Source: Pegea sp. RAD2-039
Lineage: Eukaryota > Chordata > Thaliacea > Salpida > Salpidae
Reading direction: 5' to 3'
NCBI GenBank assembly: GCA_034620365.1
Contig: JAQGEQ010000305.1
Span: 558,001 to 622,000 of the forward strand
Length of the DNA: 64,000 bases
In this document: positions 23,691-35,795 of the stretch, piece by piece
How positions within the stretch are numbered: the stretch's first letter is position 1
How the letters are laid out: each line of letters starts with the position of its first letter
Translations under genes and position numbers: made by a program
Notes under the pieces: model-generated
The model's database searches: none
What the model was told of the DNA's origin: nothing
The model's input: the letters and a program-made list of their open reading frames with translations, nothing else

Positions 23691-25711
23691 AATGAAAAAG
23701 AATGTTACATTTACGGAAAGCTTTCCTAGTAAACAATTTTTCAGTTGATTAAAGATTATTATTAGGGAAGATTGTATATGGAAAGATTATACTTGAGACG
23801 GACGTTTTTGGTATACAATTTTAACAGCTTTCAAATATTCCTGAATTTGGTATAAAGTAGTTGACTTGGTTCTGAACAAATTATATACGTGGTATTTTTA
23901 AAGTATTAAAACATCAGTAATTTAAATTATGCGTTTATATTACTAAAAATTTATATTATTATTTAAATTATCTATAAAGTAGTTCAATCATAAGAAGTTT
24001 CCATAATAACATAATCTTAATAAAGAACTCCAGCTTAAATTTTAATTAATTATTTTTCTTGGCCTCATAAAGTAAATTCTTATTTTAGATTTTTAGAATT
24101 TCAAAGATATTTTCATTGTAAATTGAGGACATCAAAAACATTTCGAGGCAAGTTGTTAATTATTTCTTAGAAGTGCTGATTATATTTGCAGGCGAGAGCT
24201 TTTCAAGATTACTTGTGCCTCGCACCCTTTTTAATAGTTGAGTTGGTTATAAAAGTACTGATGATACAAGTCCCTTCCCTATTTTATCTTTTCTAATTCA
24301 TTTCTATTAAATAGTGACGGGAGATGACACTAAAGAGCTCACTCGCAATTGTACAAAGGACCGGTCCAGTATTTTCTACGTTTCGTCGTTGAATTGGAGA
24401 TAACAAAATGCCTTCAACTTGACAACGTTTTTCGTCATGGTAGATCTTTAAAACTGTTCCAGAAGCTCATCACTGCAATTTGTATTTTCACAAACTTTCA
24501 GGTAGTTGACGAAATTTTCTGCTTGTGCAAACTTTCTAAATAAAAATATTTAAAACCCAAAATGGGAATGTTTCTGTGGCAATGATGAGTTAAGATTCTT
24601 TAATAAATATTCTGGATGACAATCAACATTTCATTCTCTAAAATACTGCAGATGTAAAAATGTAATCAGAAAATAAAATTACCAAATGTATACCAACAAA
24701 ACATATCTGTTATATTTTTTGATCATGCAATTCAACGTTTTTAACATCATCCTAAAACCAAACCTTAATATTTGATAATAATTTGATCGAAAAACTTTCA
24801 AAATAGATCCTCAATAGTCGCTATGACTTAGTAGCTATTATTTATGTTGACAAACTTGTTTCAAAGTAAACTTGTTTTTTAACTATTTAATAAAAGTTTA
24901 TTGGTTTTGATAAACGTTTCTTAAAAGTTCTACCGTTTGGTTTAATCGTTAAAACTTTAAATGGATAATTTTAGAAATTATTTAAATCTCAAAAGTAATT
25001 TAAGAAATAACACCAAAAGAAATATGATTTATATCTAAACATTAAAATCGCTATTTTAACAACTGTTACTAATTAGCATTTACTTTGCTTTTATTTGATT
25101 GCTTCAAGTTGAAATTAGTTATATAACTAACCAATTTATTTTGTTCCTAATTCTTAACGATGTTGAAAATTTGAAGAATTCTTCATTTGTTGAAAACATT
25201 AATAATTAAATATTCAAACTGTTTCAATTAAGCGCAAGACAACTAGAATACTAATTAGATGTTTTCTTCTAAATATTAACTGCAACATTTAGTTAGAGTT
25301 GAACACAAATTATTTCAAACAAACAAAATATAAGCAAAAGAAGAAATAATTATTGATAGAGTGCTTTAAAAGAAGCAACTTAATAAATATCCAAAGTCTG
25401 TACCACAAAAATGTAAAAAGAAATTTTATTAAAACGAACAACGAGACAAATTTACTGATGAAAAATTAGTTTTGTTCTGATGACGTACTCATAGATTTTA
25501 ATTAAAATGAAAATTTCAAATACTTTTTACTTTGATTTCTTTAAATATTATTACAATGCGTTGATTATGCAATATAATTATTAGATTTTAACAAAGTTTA
25601 TTATCTAATATAAGATTTAATAAATTATTAAAGTTAGAAATATTGAAATATATTTCTAGTTTAAACTCTAAAGATAATGAAGATCAATAAAGAAGTAGAA
25701 AGAAATTGTCG

Positions 25712-27749
25712 TCAGCACGAAATCCAAGAGGGGAAGTTATAACCAAATAAGAAAAAATCAAAACTGTATCGATTATAAAGCTTATAAATTAAAGTTTTGG
25801 GTAATTCCCTAAACAGTTTTGTTTCATTATGCTTCACAAACTTTCCACTTTTCAGAAAAACTTCGTTGTAAGCTTGAGGAACAGACAACTTCTTTCTCAA
25901 GTATCTCATGTCGTCTTCCACAGTTTCTAACTTTGCAATAAAGTCGTAGTTGTACATACATGGATGACATTTACTGTTGTAATCTTTCCAATGAGCGTCT
26001 GATGCTCGAGGAGACTTATCATTAGTGAGAAAATTGACAAAGTCTTCAAATGTTGGAATTCCTTTTAGTGGGACCACTCTTTCAGTGACATTTTGTCGAT
26101 ATTTCCTGAACTGCATTTCAATCTTTCTAGCTAAAGATCGGTATACTGGGGATTTTGTCGTTAAAGCCATTTTGTCATGAAAGGCGGATGCTACACGGAG
26201 AAATGGATGCCTCACCATAATGATCTAAAAATTTGACGAAAACGTACTTTAGACAGTTGGGAATAATTCGTACTTTTGAATAAACTTGACTTTCAAAGTA
26301 CTATTTAACTAGCTTTTTGGTCTTGTTAGAACAACTAGCATTTTGTCAAACTGTTTGCTTCTTTTGTTCATTGAATCAGACTAAAGTTTTTGTCACGTTA
26401 TTCTTATAACTGTTTCACTTGTATTGATGTACAAAAATTGTTTGAGAACAATTTGATGATTCAAATATTTTAAGCAAACTTTAAACTAGAATTAAATGTA
26501 GGTTTTTTTCAGCTCAAGGCAATTCAAGATCTTTCAGCTAAATAAATGAACATTTAAGAGAATTCGATCAAAGAGTTATAAAATTTGTGAATTTATAAAC
26601 ACAACTAATAATTTATATTTTTAATTATTTTATAATTATTATTAATAGTTTAATTTATTACTTACGTTTAAGCTCTTGTTCCACATTTCATTCTGCTTTT
26701 CTGCTGATTTAAGAGACCTTAAAGATCTTTTTGCATTTCCTTCTACTATAACAGGATCTCCAACAATCTTTTTCTGATGAAGATCATCCAACGAATAAAT
26801 TTCTTCCATGACTAAAATGGACCGCAACCAATTCGAACTAGCCACTTTTTGTATTCGACATATTGTATACTAAATGTCCAAAATGTTAAAAAAAGTTATT
26901 TAATAAAGTTTACTGACATTGAAGTTACTGGAATACAAAGAAGTAGGATTTGCTGCAGCTATCTGCCTGGTGCAGGTTTGATTAAATCGTCTATTACATT
27001 CTATCTGAAGCCGTTTTAAACGTATTTCTTGTTGCTCTTCTATAAGACGTGTAAATGTTTCATCTTCATTTAAAGATGTGATATTTGAGAAGTTTAGGGT
27101 CTGTACAGCTTCAGATTCATGCTGTATAAAAGTTATTTGTTAAAGAAGATATATATTTCTAATTACTCAAGTCAAAATTTAATAGTTTTGTTTTCACATA
27201 AACTCTTAAGATAGAAAATGCTTGAATTTTATAAGTTTAGTTAATAAATTATTTTACTACAATCTTTAAAGCCGCTCATAATAAAAAGAAAAAATAAATC
27301 TTTTTTAGAAAGCCAACAAACTTAACATTAAAAATCTAAAATTGTTATCTTTGTTTGAAACTAAAACAAAGTCCTTTGACAGTTTGCTGTTGTTAAATCA
27401 CCGTTGTAGGATATATCAGTTTAAACTCATTTTAAAACGATTTCAGCAGAATCTAATTTCTTTTAGGCGTTCAATTTCGAACTTTTGATTAACTTTTAAT
27501 CAAACTGTAATTTAAAAATATATTTATACATTTTGTAAGTTAGTCAGTTTAACTATAATTTCAATAAATGAAATATTTTCCTTGAAACAAATTTAAATTA
27601 ATTTTCTTTTTTCAAACTTTAAGAAACTTTCTTACCTTAAGTATCAGCTCTGATTGATAGTTTCTTAAGTGAAACATGAAACTTAAACTCCAACCAGTCA
27701 GACTAGCAACTATTAATTCAAATAATCGACGTATCGTAAACAACTCCAT
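25712..27749 (-). CDS. Golgi carbohydrate sulfotransferase (CHST8-14/HNK-1ST type, Sulfotransfer_2)
   Basis: Four exons, all phase 0: 27749-27636, 27121-26918, 26869-26666, 26224-25712, giving 344 aa. Exon 1 encodes a short cytoplasmic start and a signal anchor (FELIVASLTGWSLSFMF), so this is a type II membrane protein. The stem contains sequons NFS and NIT. Catalytic domain: CRIQKVASSNWLRS (110-123) is the 5'-phosphosulfate-binding motif, usually C-x2-PKVASTNWKR. IIMVRHPFLRVASAF (175-189) is the 3'-phosphate-binding motif with R179 and S187. WKDYNSKCHPCMYNYDFIAKLE and the ending YNRYSFDFFLFGYNFPS match the chondroitin/dermatan and HNK-1 sulfotransferases. Expected role: PAPS-dependent sulfation of glycans. 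The acceptor sugar cannot be told. The exon 2 donor (GTCAGT) is slightly non-consensus but in phase. Confidence 0.9.
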
Positions 27750-28411
27750 TAAAATCAATTATCTTTGAAGATCAGTGTGATCATGTTTAGAACTATATCA
27801 CATTCTGTTTTTTTTTTCGACTTATTTTTATACTATTTTAAATGCCGAAGGCGAAGTATCTTTCAAATCGTGGCAATTTTTAATATTTTTAGAACACATT
27901 CGGTAAAAAAAAAACTTTATATTTAATAAATTTTGTGAATGATATGAAAATCGATCAATCATTTTTTCAAACTAAAAATATTCATTTCTGTTTTACATCT
28001 TCAGCATTTAATACAAAGTAAACTTAGTAGCTTATAAAAAGTAAAATCATTACGTTATCACTTCTAGTAAAAACAATAAACGTAGTTGTGTCTACAACTA
28101 ATGAAAATAATGCTTGGATACTACTTTTAAACTTTCCACATTCAGTCTTGAATAGTTAAAAAACAGATTTTAATGTAAAAAGTATCTGGAATTTTTAATT
28201 TTACTTTTTAACTAAAACCTTTAAATATGTCGTCAGAACAAAACTGATCTATCATCAGTAAATTTGTTCCATCTAGTTATCAGTAACAATCAGTTTGTTT
28301 AGTTTAAAAGAAACAGAAATATTTTTCCAACTTTCTCGCAATACTTTTTATACAACATATACATTACAATAATTGATGTTTCCTGTATAGTCAGCTTTGT
28401 GTAACAATCAC
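27750..28411. other. Intergenic spacer
   Basis: A/T-rich, no gene seen. It should contain the sulfotransferase promoter and the GPCR 3' UTR, or further GPCR exons if the GTAAGTG overlapping the GPCR stop is used as a donor. Confidence 0.45.
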
Positions 28412-30350
28412 TTACGCACTTCTTACTTCGTTCACATCGTCACTAACAAGTGGTTCAGATTTTTGCAACATTGTTGGCGATAAAGTGTGGCCAGCAGAAG
28501 CTTTTTGTGATTGATGCTTTTCTTCAGATTTTCGACTGCTTTTAATATTGTTAATACTCGCTTGAAGTCTGTTATATAATGATACACATCCTATTTGTAG
28601 TAAAATTTTAGCAATCATCTTACGAAATGCTTTTTTAAAAGCTCGATTTCTTGCATTATAAATGAAAAAATTCCACATTGTGTTAAACATTAAGCTGACA
28701 AAACTAATATATTCAGCAATTAAATATCTTCGAAACAAATTCATATCAATTTTTTTCGGATCACTCAGATTTATACTTTTCACTGAAGCATCAATGGCGT
28801 ACATAATGACAGCTGGTAATACACTTAGTGTGAATGTTCCAACCATTAACAAAAGAGTTTTAGCTAATCGAATTTCTACTGAGCTTTGTGAGCTGGATTT
28901 TTGCAGCTTACCTTTAAGGTTAGTTGACTTTTGTGTGTGTCTATAAGTCTTGTAAAACGTAAGTAGAGTTATCACCCAAATTACTAGTAAGGGTAAACCA
29001 AGAATGATTGCAATAAGAATTCCTGAACTTTCTCCTCTGGATGTAATTAGAGCACGATGATTTACGCTGTAGTAAAGATTCGGTCCACTAAAGCATGGGG
29101 CCAGACAAATAATGAAGGCCATGACCCATACTAGTAAGCAAAGTCTGAAGGAAAGTAATTTGGTATTAGATTTTCGATACTTCAAGGGGTATGTGACTGC
29201 GTATAAGCGATCTGCAGCAGCTAATACTAGCGTATAGATGGAAACTAAAATTACAAGCATAGATAAAATACCAAATACATCGAGATAAGCTTGTTGGAAA
29301 ATTTCTGGCTCATTTGGTATTGAGTATACAAAATTTGCTGAGCTGTTAACAAATACCTCACTGCTAATTAAAGATAAGTAATTCTGTTTCATTAGATTGT
29401 TTATCATGGATGGGAACACAAAAAGGGCTAGCATGACGTCAGAAGTGGCAATAGATGCCTTGTAGCACCATTGACTGTGACGTAAAGATTTTGTTGTTGA
29501 AATAACAGCTAAAACACTCATGTTGAGAAGGAATCCGAAAATGTTGAGAAGTACAAAGAATCCTGAAGTGAGTAAGATCAAAGTCTGGCACCTGAAAATA
29601 ATTGAGATTTTTTTTTAAAGAACAAATATACCTTAATGTTTTATATAATTCAAAATTCTTATTTAAATTTCTTGAAAACTTTTAACTTTTATGTGAAAAT
29701 ACAAGAAAAAAGTTGTTAATAAAAAGTAATTACCCTGAAGGGTAGATATCCCAAAGCTCAAAGTTATCTATTTTCAGACTTTCACTTTGAAATCCTCCCC
29801 AAATAACAGCACAAAGTTGATAATCAACCTTCACAAACTCAACGAAACTTTCATCTTTATCTATTTCGTACATCACAACTTGCAAACATGGATCTAACAA
29901 GTTGGTTTTGCTTAAGCTGCTTACATCGATCTTTGATATCGTGTCGTTCCAAGAAAGTGTATGATAATCACTTTTTAAAGTTGATTTTATATTACTCGAA
30001 CACTTTGCTTCAAATTGTGTATGATTACAAAATAACAAATAAACATTTTCTGTAAAATCTGTAAAGACAAATGTTTGTTGCTGGCATTCCTCTTTGAGTC
30101 GTTTAGTACATTTCCACGATTTCAAAGTTTGCAGATAACGAGTCAGAAATCCTTGTCCTTTATACCATGTGTTTTCAAAAGCTTTTGTTAAATTGTTACA
30201 ACATTCAACTGATTGTTGAACAACTTGATTTTTTGGGATGAAAGGACAAGCTTTTAAATGAAGATTTTCTTCTGCATCATAATAAACCCAATCAATAGCA
30301 TGTACATGTGTTAATACAGCTATCAAAGTAAAGTATAACGTCTTATACAT
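28412..30350 (-). CDS. Rhodopsin-like (class A) GPCR with a secreted cysteine-rich N-terminal domain
   Basis: Two exons, 30350-29734 and 29591-28412, joined in phase 2, give about 598 aa. Residues 1-18 are a signal peptide ending at VHA. The ~190-residue ectodomain has about ten cysteines (including an ECC pair) and sequons NLT, NHT and NDT; I do not recognise it. The 7TM part has N in TM1 (GFLLNMSVLAV), D in TM2 (SIATSDVMLALFVFP) and AAADRLYAVTYPLKY at the end of TM3. W is kept in TM4 and P in TM5. TM6 is TLSVLPAVI, without the CWxP tryptophan. TM7 is MFNTMWNFFIYNARN in place of NPxxY. The long ICL3 is lysine/serine-rich and the C-tail serine-rich. The PLKY-type DRY region suggests an amine-like core, but the ligand is unknown. 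The stop TAA overlaps a perfect donor (C|GTAAGTG), so the C-terminus may extend by splicing. Confidence 0.88.
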
Positions 30351-32503
30351 TTTACTTATACAGCTGTAAATAATAATTGTTTAAGATAACCAAATAATGT
30401 CAACAAAATTATTTTCTTTAAACATTTAACTTGAAAATATTTTTATAGATGTCACCACTCTAAGTTGTTGATATATTACTAAAGTGAAGCTTTTGTTTTT
30501 AAAGTCATTGAAACAATTTTATTAACTTTTATTTATTTAATTAATTTGTTTATTTTATTTAAAATATATAAAACTCTCGTAATAAACTAATAAAAAATCA
30601 CTGCTAGCTTTTTAAAATAATTACATCTCTTGTCGAAAATAGAAATCAATTTTCTACAAGTCTTATAAACTACTAAAACTAGAAACTAAACAAAAATTAG
30701 AAGTATTTAAGATTGAATGTTATGACAATTACCTAAGTAAGGTTTTCCATAATAACTCTTTAATATCTTACTAACCAGGAAATGACGTTCATGCAGTACT
30801 GTATTTTACACAGATAAACAATTTAAGATTTCTACTCAGAAAAATAGTAAAAACATGATGTTGAATAATGTTAGAGTAAATACCATTAAATTTGTAAGAT
30901 TTTGCAGCAAAGGTAGCTTTACCAAATAAAAAAGAGTTTTATAAATTTGAATAAAAGTAAAACATGTTATCAGCTTATTAAAGACCCTGAAAAATAAGGA
31001 AATGATTAAATAGCTATCAAATTGATTGTATATTTTTCACAAAAACTCTTAGTGTACCAGTTTACCTTTAATCAAATCATTTTATGAGAACTAAAATGAA
31101 AAGAATAAAATATCAGTTGGCTCAGAAAAGACTTTTCAGAGAGCTTGTATCAATTCACCATTTGAAGTATAAGTTTATCTTCAAATTCTGTAAAATACTT
31201 ATAGCAGTTTTGAAATTATGTTCTTAAATCAAAAAGTATTAAAATAAAGAATAACTAATCAAAGTAGTAATTATTTTAAGGCAATGATTATCAAAGTTTT
31301 AAAAGTTAAAGATAGAAGAGTTAAAAGAACAAAATTGTTGCATCAGTGTAAAGATAAATGATTAACATTTTTTAAATGATTGTAAAAAACTATATAAACT
31401 AAAAGAATTATTCGATTTGAAATGAAACTTAGAGGTTTTTTAGAGTGTTATAAGAACTTTAGGATGCTGAAAACGTAGAAAATATTTGAATAATCAGAAA
31501 TTAATTAATTTTATAGTAAAATCTGTATCATATCAAGATCATCGGCTTACATCAGATTATATCTGAAGTATAGACTAGTGTTTCATCGTCTAATTATTCA
31601 AACATTTAACAAACTAATATGAGCTCACATATTATAAGACACAGAAGTAGATAAAGATTTCACAAAAAATTAAAAAGTTTTCGCATATAAAGATATTTTT
31701 AGAAAATAAATTATTGATTATATAGAAAAATACAGCAAACGTTGTTTTCTGAGTGTTTTCACGCTTCATTGCGGAAAAGTAAATTTCAAAGTAAAGTTTT
31801 TTTTTGCCTTCAGCAATCATCAGCTTACTTGTAAGACATAAAGTCTCTTGTTCACAGCGTTATCTGTAAAAGCTTTTATCGATGAATTTTCAAAGTCTTT
31901 TAAAAAATGTTTATTAATCTTTTGTATAAACATTAATCATTTAATTGTCAAAATTGTTTACTTTTTTTGTTTATTGTTTGTTAGCTTGTTATTCAGTTTA
32001 TTGTTTTACATTGTGTTTATTTTAAGTTCTCAGAAAAATAATAGATTAGAATAAAAATAAATCTACTATTTTTAGTCAGCCTAATATTCAATTACCAGTT
32101 GTTTTTTATGCATTTGCGGAATAGAATAACAGGTTTGATTATTTGATTATTAATCAGATTTATTACAAGATTTCACTTTTTATTCCAATTTAATCTTCAG
32201 AAAAACTTAAATATTTTAATAAATTTATAATTCTAAATCGTTTTGTGTTGCAAAATTTTAACACAAGCTTATATATTTTTCTTTTAACTATTGAAAATAA
32301 TAGCAATACTTAAAATGAGATATAATAATAAAACATTTTAGTATTATTGCAAAACAATTAGTAATAAATCTTTTTTATTAATTAATAATTCGATTATTGA
32401 TATTTAGGAAACTTTATTCAAACATTCAGATTATGTAATTCGGCTAAAAATTAGTTTACGAAAAGTTTTGTCAAATAAAATTCAAATTGAAAGCTTCTTT
32501 AGA
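30351..32503. other. Divergent intergenic region between GPCR and BTB genes
   Basis: The two genes are head to head here, so both promoters should lie within. The sequence is A/T-rich and I see no other gene, CpG cluster or repeat that I can support. Confidence 0.45.
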
Positions 32504-34141
32504 ATGGTTGAAGAAACTGAAATCAAGTGGAAGTCTTCTCAACAAGTAGACAACTTTGGTGAAAAGTTATTATCACGCCTGAGCGAGTTTTGTAAAAATA
32601 AAATTTACTATGATTTGATACTAAAGTTGGAAGATACAGAGATTTGTGCTCACAAAGTTGTCTTAGTGGCATGTGGAGGGATATTTCGGTTTGTAACTAA
32701 ATTATTAATTCCAAATTCAAAAGAACGTTTACAAATATATAAATATTTCATTTTAAAAAAACTATTAAAAGAATCAAGGAGATTTTCATTTGTTTTCTTT
32801 TTGATAATAGAAAGAAACTAGTTGAAAGAGGGAGTAATCAACTTCGGCAAGATGTCAATCAACTCGAACTGACTTGTTCAGTGATAGGTCTGCAACCCAT
32901 CATACGATTTGCTTATTCTGGTTGTTTAGAAATTACTGATTGTAGCTTACTTCCATGTTTACAGGCTTCTCAACTACTTGAACAGAAAGAAGTGAGTGTT
33001 TTTTTAAATTGACTTTTTTGTTAGTAAACTTATAAAACTAATTAACCCTTAGCAAAAAACATTCAAACTTTATATATATTTCAAGTGAAGTTGATAGAAA
33101 ATTATTTGCTGCAAAAATTTTACCTTTAAAAATATCACAAAATTATTTTAACAAAATTAAGCGAAGAATGTAAAGCTTGAATAACTAAACAAAATTCTTT
33201 CACTTTTATTCAAGTGATCAAAAACTTTGATTTATTGAAAGTTTTTTGAACTTTTTCTTTGAAAGAAATCGTTTTATATATCAGCTGGCTTTTGCAGATT
33301 GAAAATATCTGTGTTGAAATGATAAAAGAACATTTACAATGGATTTGGAAATTTGATAAAGACACAAGAGATCACAAATTCAGCGATTTGAAAAGTTTTC
33401 TTGAAGCTAATCAAAAAAATGTTCCAAAGGACTTTAAACAAGATGAACAAATGATTACTAGTTGTCTACATCGAGTTCAAACTGATTGTCCAGAACTTGT
33501 TGGGACATATTACTGGATCTTACAGATACTGAAGCCTATCCTGGAGATAGAAAAGAAATCAGTGAGCGACCAAATGGTCCCAGACATCGTGGTTGATTTG
33601 CCAAAAGAAAAAAAGCAGATAACAAGTTGCTCAAATCCGTTTGGAGATGAAGAAGAGAAAGACATAGAACCTCAAATTAAGCCAAGAACTTCATCTGTGG
33701 TTTCAACAGCTTCAGAAGAATCAGTAGTAGTTAAATCAGTTCCCAAACGCCCTAAAAGTCCTACTCGTCGGAAGACTCGAGCTCCTCCAGCTCCTGAAGG
33801 ATCTTACAAATCTTCTCTAAGTCCCTGTGTATCTCCTGAAGGAAAATCTCAAACATCTCCTGGAAGTCTTCAAAGGAACATGCGCTCGAAATCACTGATG
33901 AAGAATCCTCCTCCACGTCCAAAGCCTCCAGCTATAAAACAGGTGACGTCATAACATCCATTCTTTTAAAGTCGAGACTTTTTTAGAAGATTTTTATTTT
34001 AGCTCTCCAAATTAGTTTTGATAAAAATGTCTTTTAGTTGAGATCATCAGAAGTTGAAACTTTAATGATTTTCAGAAATTAAAGACCAAGAACGAATACG
34101 ATGATAAACTGAATCCATTTTCCATTAATGAAGAAGACTAA
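32504..34141 (+). CDS. BTB-domain protein with proline-rich region and two NPF-acidic motifs
   Basis: Four exons close in phase: 32504-32688, 32811-32991, 33298-33942, 34076-34141, giving 358 aa. Residues ~38-122 are a BTB/POZ domain: YYDLILKLEDTEICAHKVVL, then IRFAYSGCLEI and LLPCLQASQLLEQKE. A helical segment follows (123-215), possibly a short BACK-like region. The C-terminal third is basic, serine- and proline-rich, with RAPPAPEG and PPPRPKPPA as SH3-ligand-like stretches. Two NPF motifs, each followed by acidic residues, are NPFGDEEE (235-242) and NPFSINEED at the extreme C-terminus (350-358). NPF followed by acidic residues is the known ligand of EHD-protein EH domains in endocytic recycling. 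I infer an adaptor linking BTB dimerisation or a cullin-3 ligase to endosomes. I know no named family with this combination. Confidence 0.82.
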
Positions 34142-35795
34142 GACTCAAATGATCTTGCTTCGAATCGCCAGCGGAGACTTTGAATCTTAATCTGTACAGT
34201 TTTATAACCAACAAAATTTCTGCACACAGCTGATGATATTTCTTGCGATATATCTTATATTAAAAAGTAATTATTGAGATAACTTCTTTATTTTTTATGC
34301 AAATTGCTCAATAAAGTCTGATTACAATTGCTTGTTATAATTAAACAAAAAAAACTATTTGAGTTATTTAAAGATTGTATTTAATAAACATAAATATGAA
34401 GTTGTACAGTTTGAAGTAGTCATCGACTTCTACCAATAAATCAGAACTTCTTTCAATTAATGGATAAATTCTTCAATATTTCTATCAAATAGATGAATTG
34501 TAGTTTAATAGATTTTTACTATCAAGGCTAAAAAGAAGGATGAAGTATTAGCATAATTCCATTGTGAGTAATCATGAATATTTTTTGTGAATTCCCTCTT
34601 TAAATATTCAAAAGATAAGAAACAATGCTCATATTATTCACTGTTGACTAATTTTTTAAAATAATAAAATTATAATGGTTTCATGTGAATGAAAAAAATT
34701 TAGATGTAAAAATAATAACCATATTTTACATATGACATAATCATAGAAAAAAATTAACAATAGGTTTCGACTTTGTTTTTACCATAACTATACAAAATAA
34801 AAATGTTTAAAATTCCAAAAAATGTGTTAATATACTGATATAGAAGAGTAAAATAGTAGAAGAAATGATAAAAACGTTGATTAAATTTCAGATAAAGGAG
34901 AAAAGGTAATTGGTTCAATTTAAATGAACAGGTTGAAGAAAAATTTGTTTTACAAACAAATCTTGTGCTTTATAATCAAAAACATTGAAACCCTGTCTAC
35001 GTTTAGCGGAAGCAACCAAACATCTACTAAGATGTTTATTCTTCAAAAATTATAACAAATAAAAAAAAAACTTTAATAAGACATCAAAATGTTAAGTTAT
35101 TACATTGAATTCTTAAACTGTTACTTAGAAGTGAAGCAAGTTTAAAGTTAGGTGTTCAAATGCGCAGACAACTCATATCTCACTGCTTATTTATCTACTA
35201 CTGTTGTACAAATAAATAATAAAAGTTGGAAATATTAATAAAATTAAGTTGAAGAAAAGAACAATTAAGAGAAATATAATATCAGATAAACGATGTTAAC
35301 TTATTAAGCAACTCTTTTATTTCCACCTTATAAGGTATATTGGTATATTGGTGGTAATAATATACAGCTTTGTGTTCCAAAAAAGATGCACACTTTTTTA
35401 TTCCAAAGTTGGAAAGAAAGAAATTGCTTCCTACAGAAGAATGATTTTCTATCCTCTGTAATTTTAAACACAAATTCCATAAAAACTTTCACTTATGTTA
35501 GTTCTATGTTAGTCAAGATATCCTTGGGGATTACTAGCTTCTTAATAAACTTTGTTCTTGAAAAAGTTTGAAATGTGTATCAGGCTTATATAATTTTCTA
35601 TTTTAATAAGTGAATTACTTCTCTATATTTAGAATTTTATATATTTTCTTAGATAGCATTTTGCATTTAGACTTAATTTTGTTTTCTGTCTAGACTTGAT
35701 TAAACAAAAGTTAAGTCTTGACTGAAAGAGTTTTAAACTTTTACGTGAGAACAGAACAGAGTTTTATTTGTGATTTTATTAAAATTAAAACAAAT
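34142..35795. other. Intergenic spacer between BTB gene and SLC6 gene
   Basis: A/T-rich. It holds the BTB 3' UTR, with an AATAAA near 34310 as a candidate polyadenylation signal, and the SLC6 upstream region. No other gene supported. Confidence 0.45.

Larger units (their letters stand above)
22505..25711. other. Intergenic region between DBF4 and the sulfotransferase
   Basis: Contains an E2F-like site next to DBF4 (22606-22613) and a decayed reverse-oriented LINE (23191-23690). The rest is A/T-rich. An open stretch at 24349-24543 has no recognisable domain or start context and is not called. Confidence 0.5.

Noticed and set aside
24349..24543. 64-codon plus-strand ORF near the LINE fragment.
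   Set aside because: Starts at a non-ATG codon, has no domain and no splice context.
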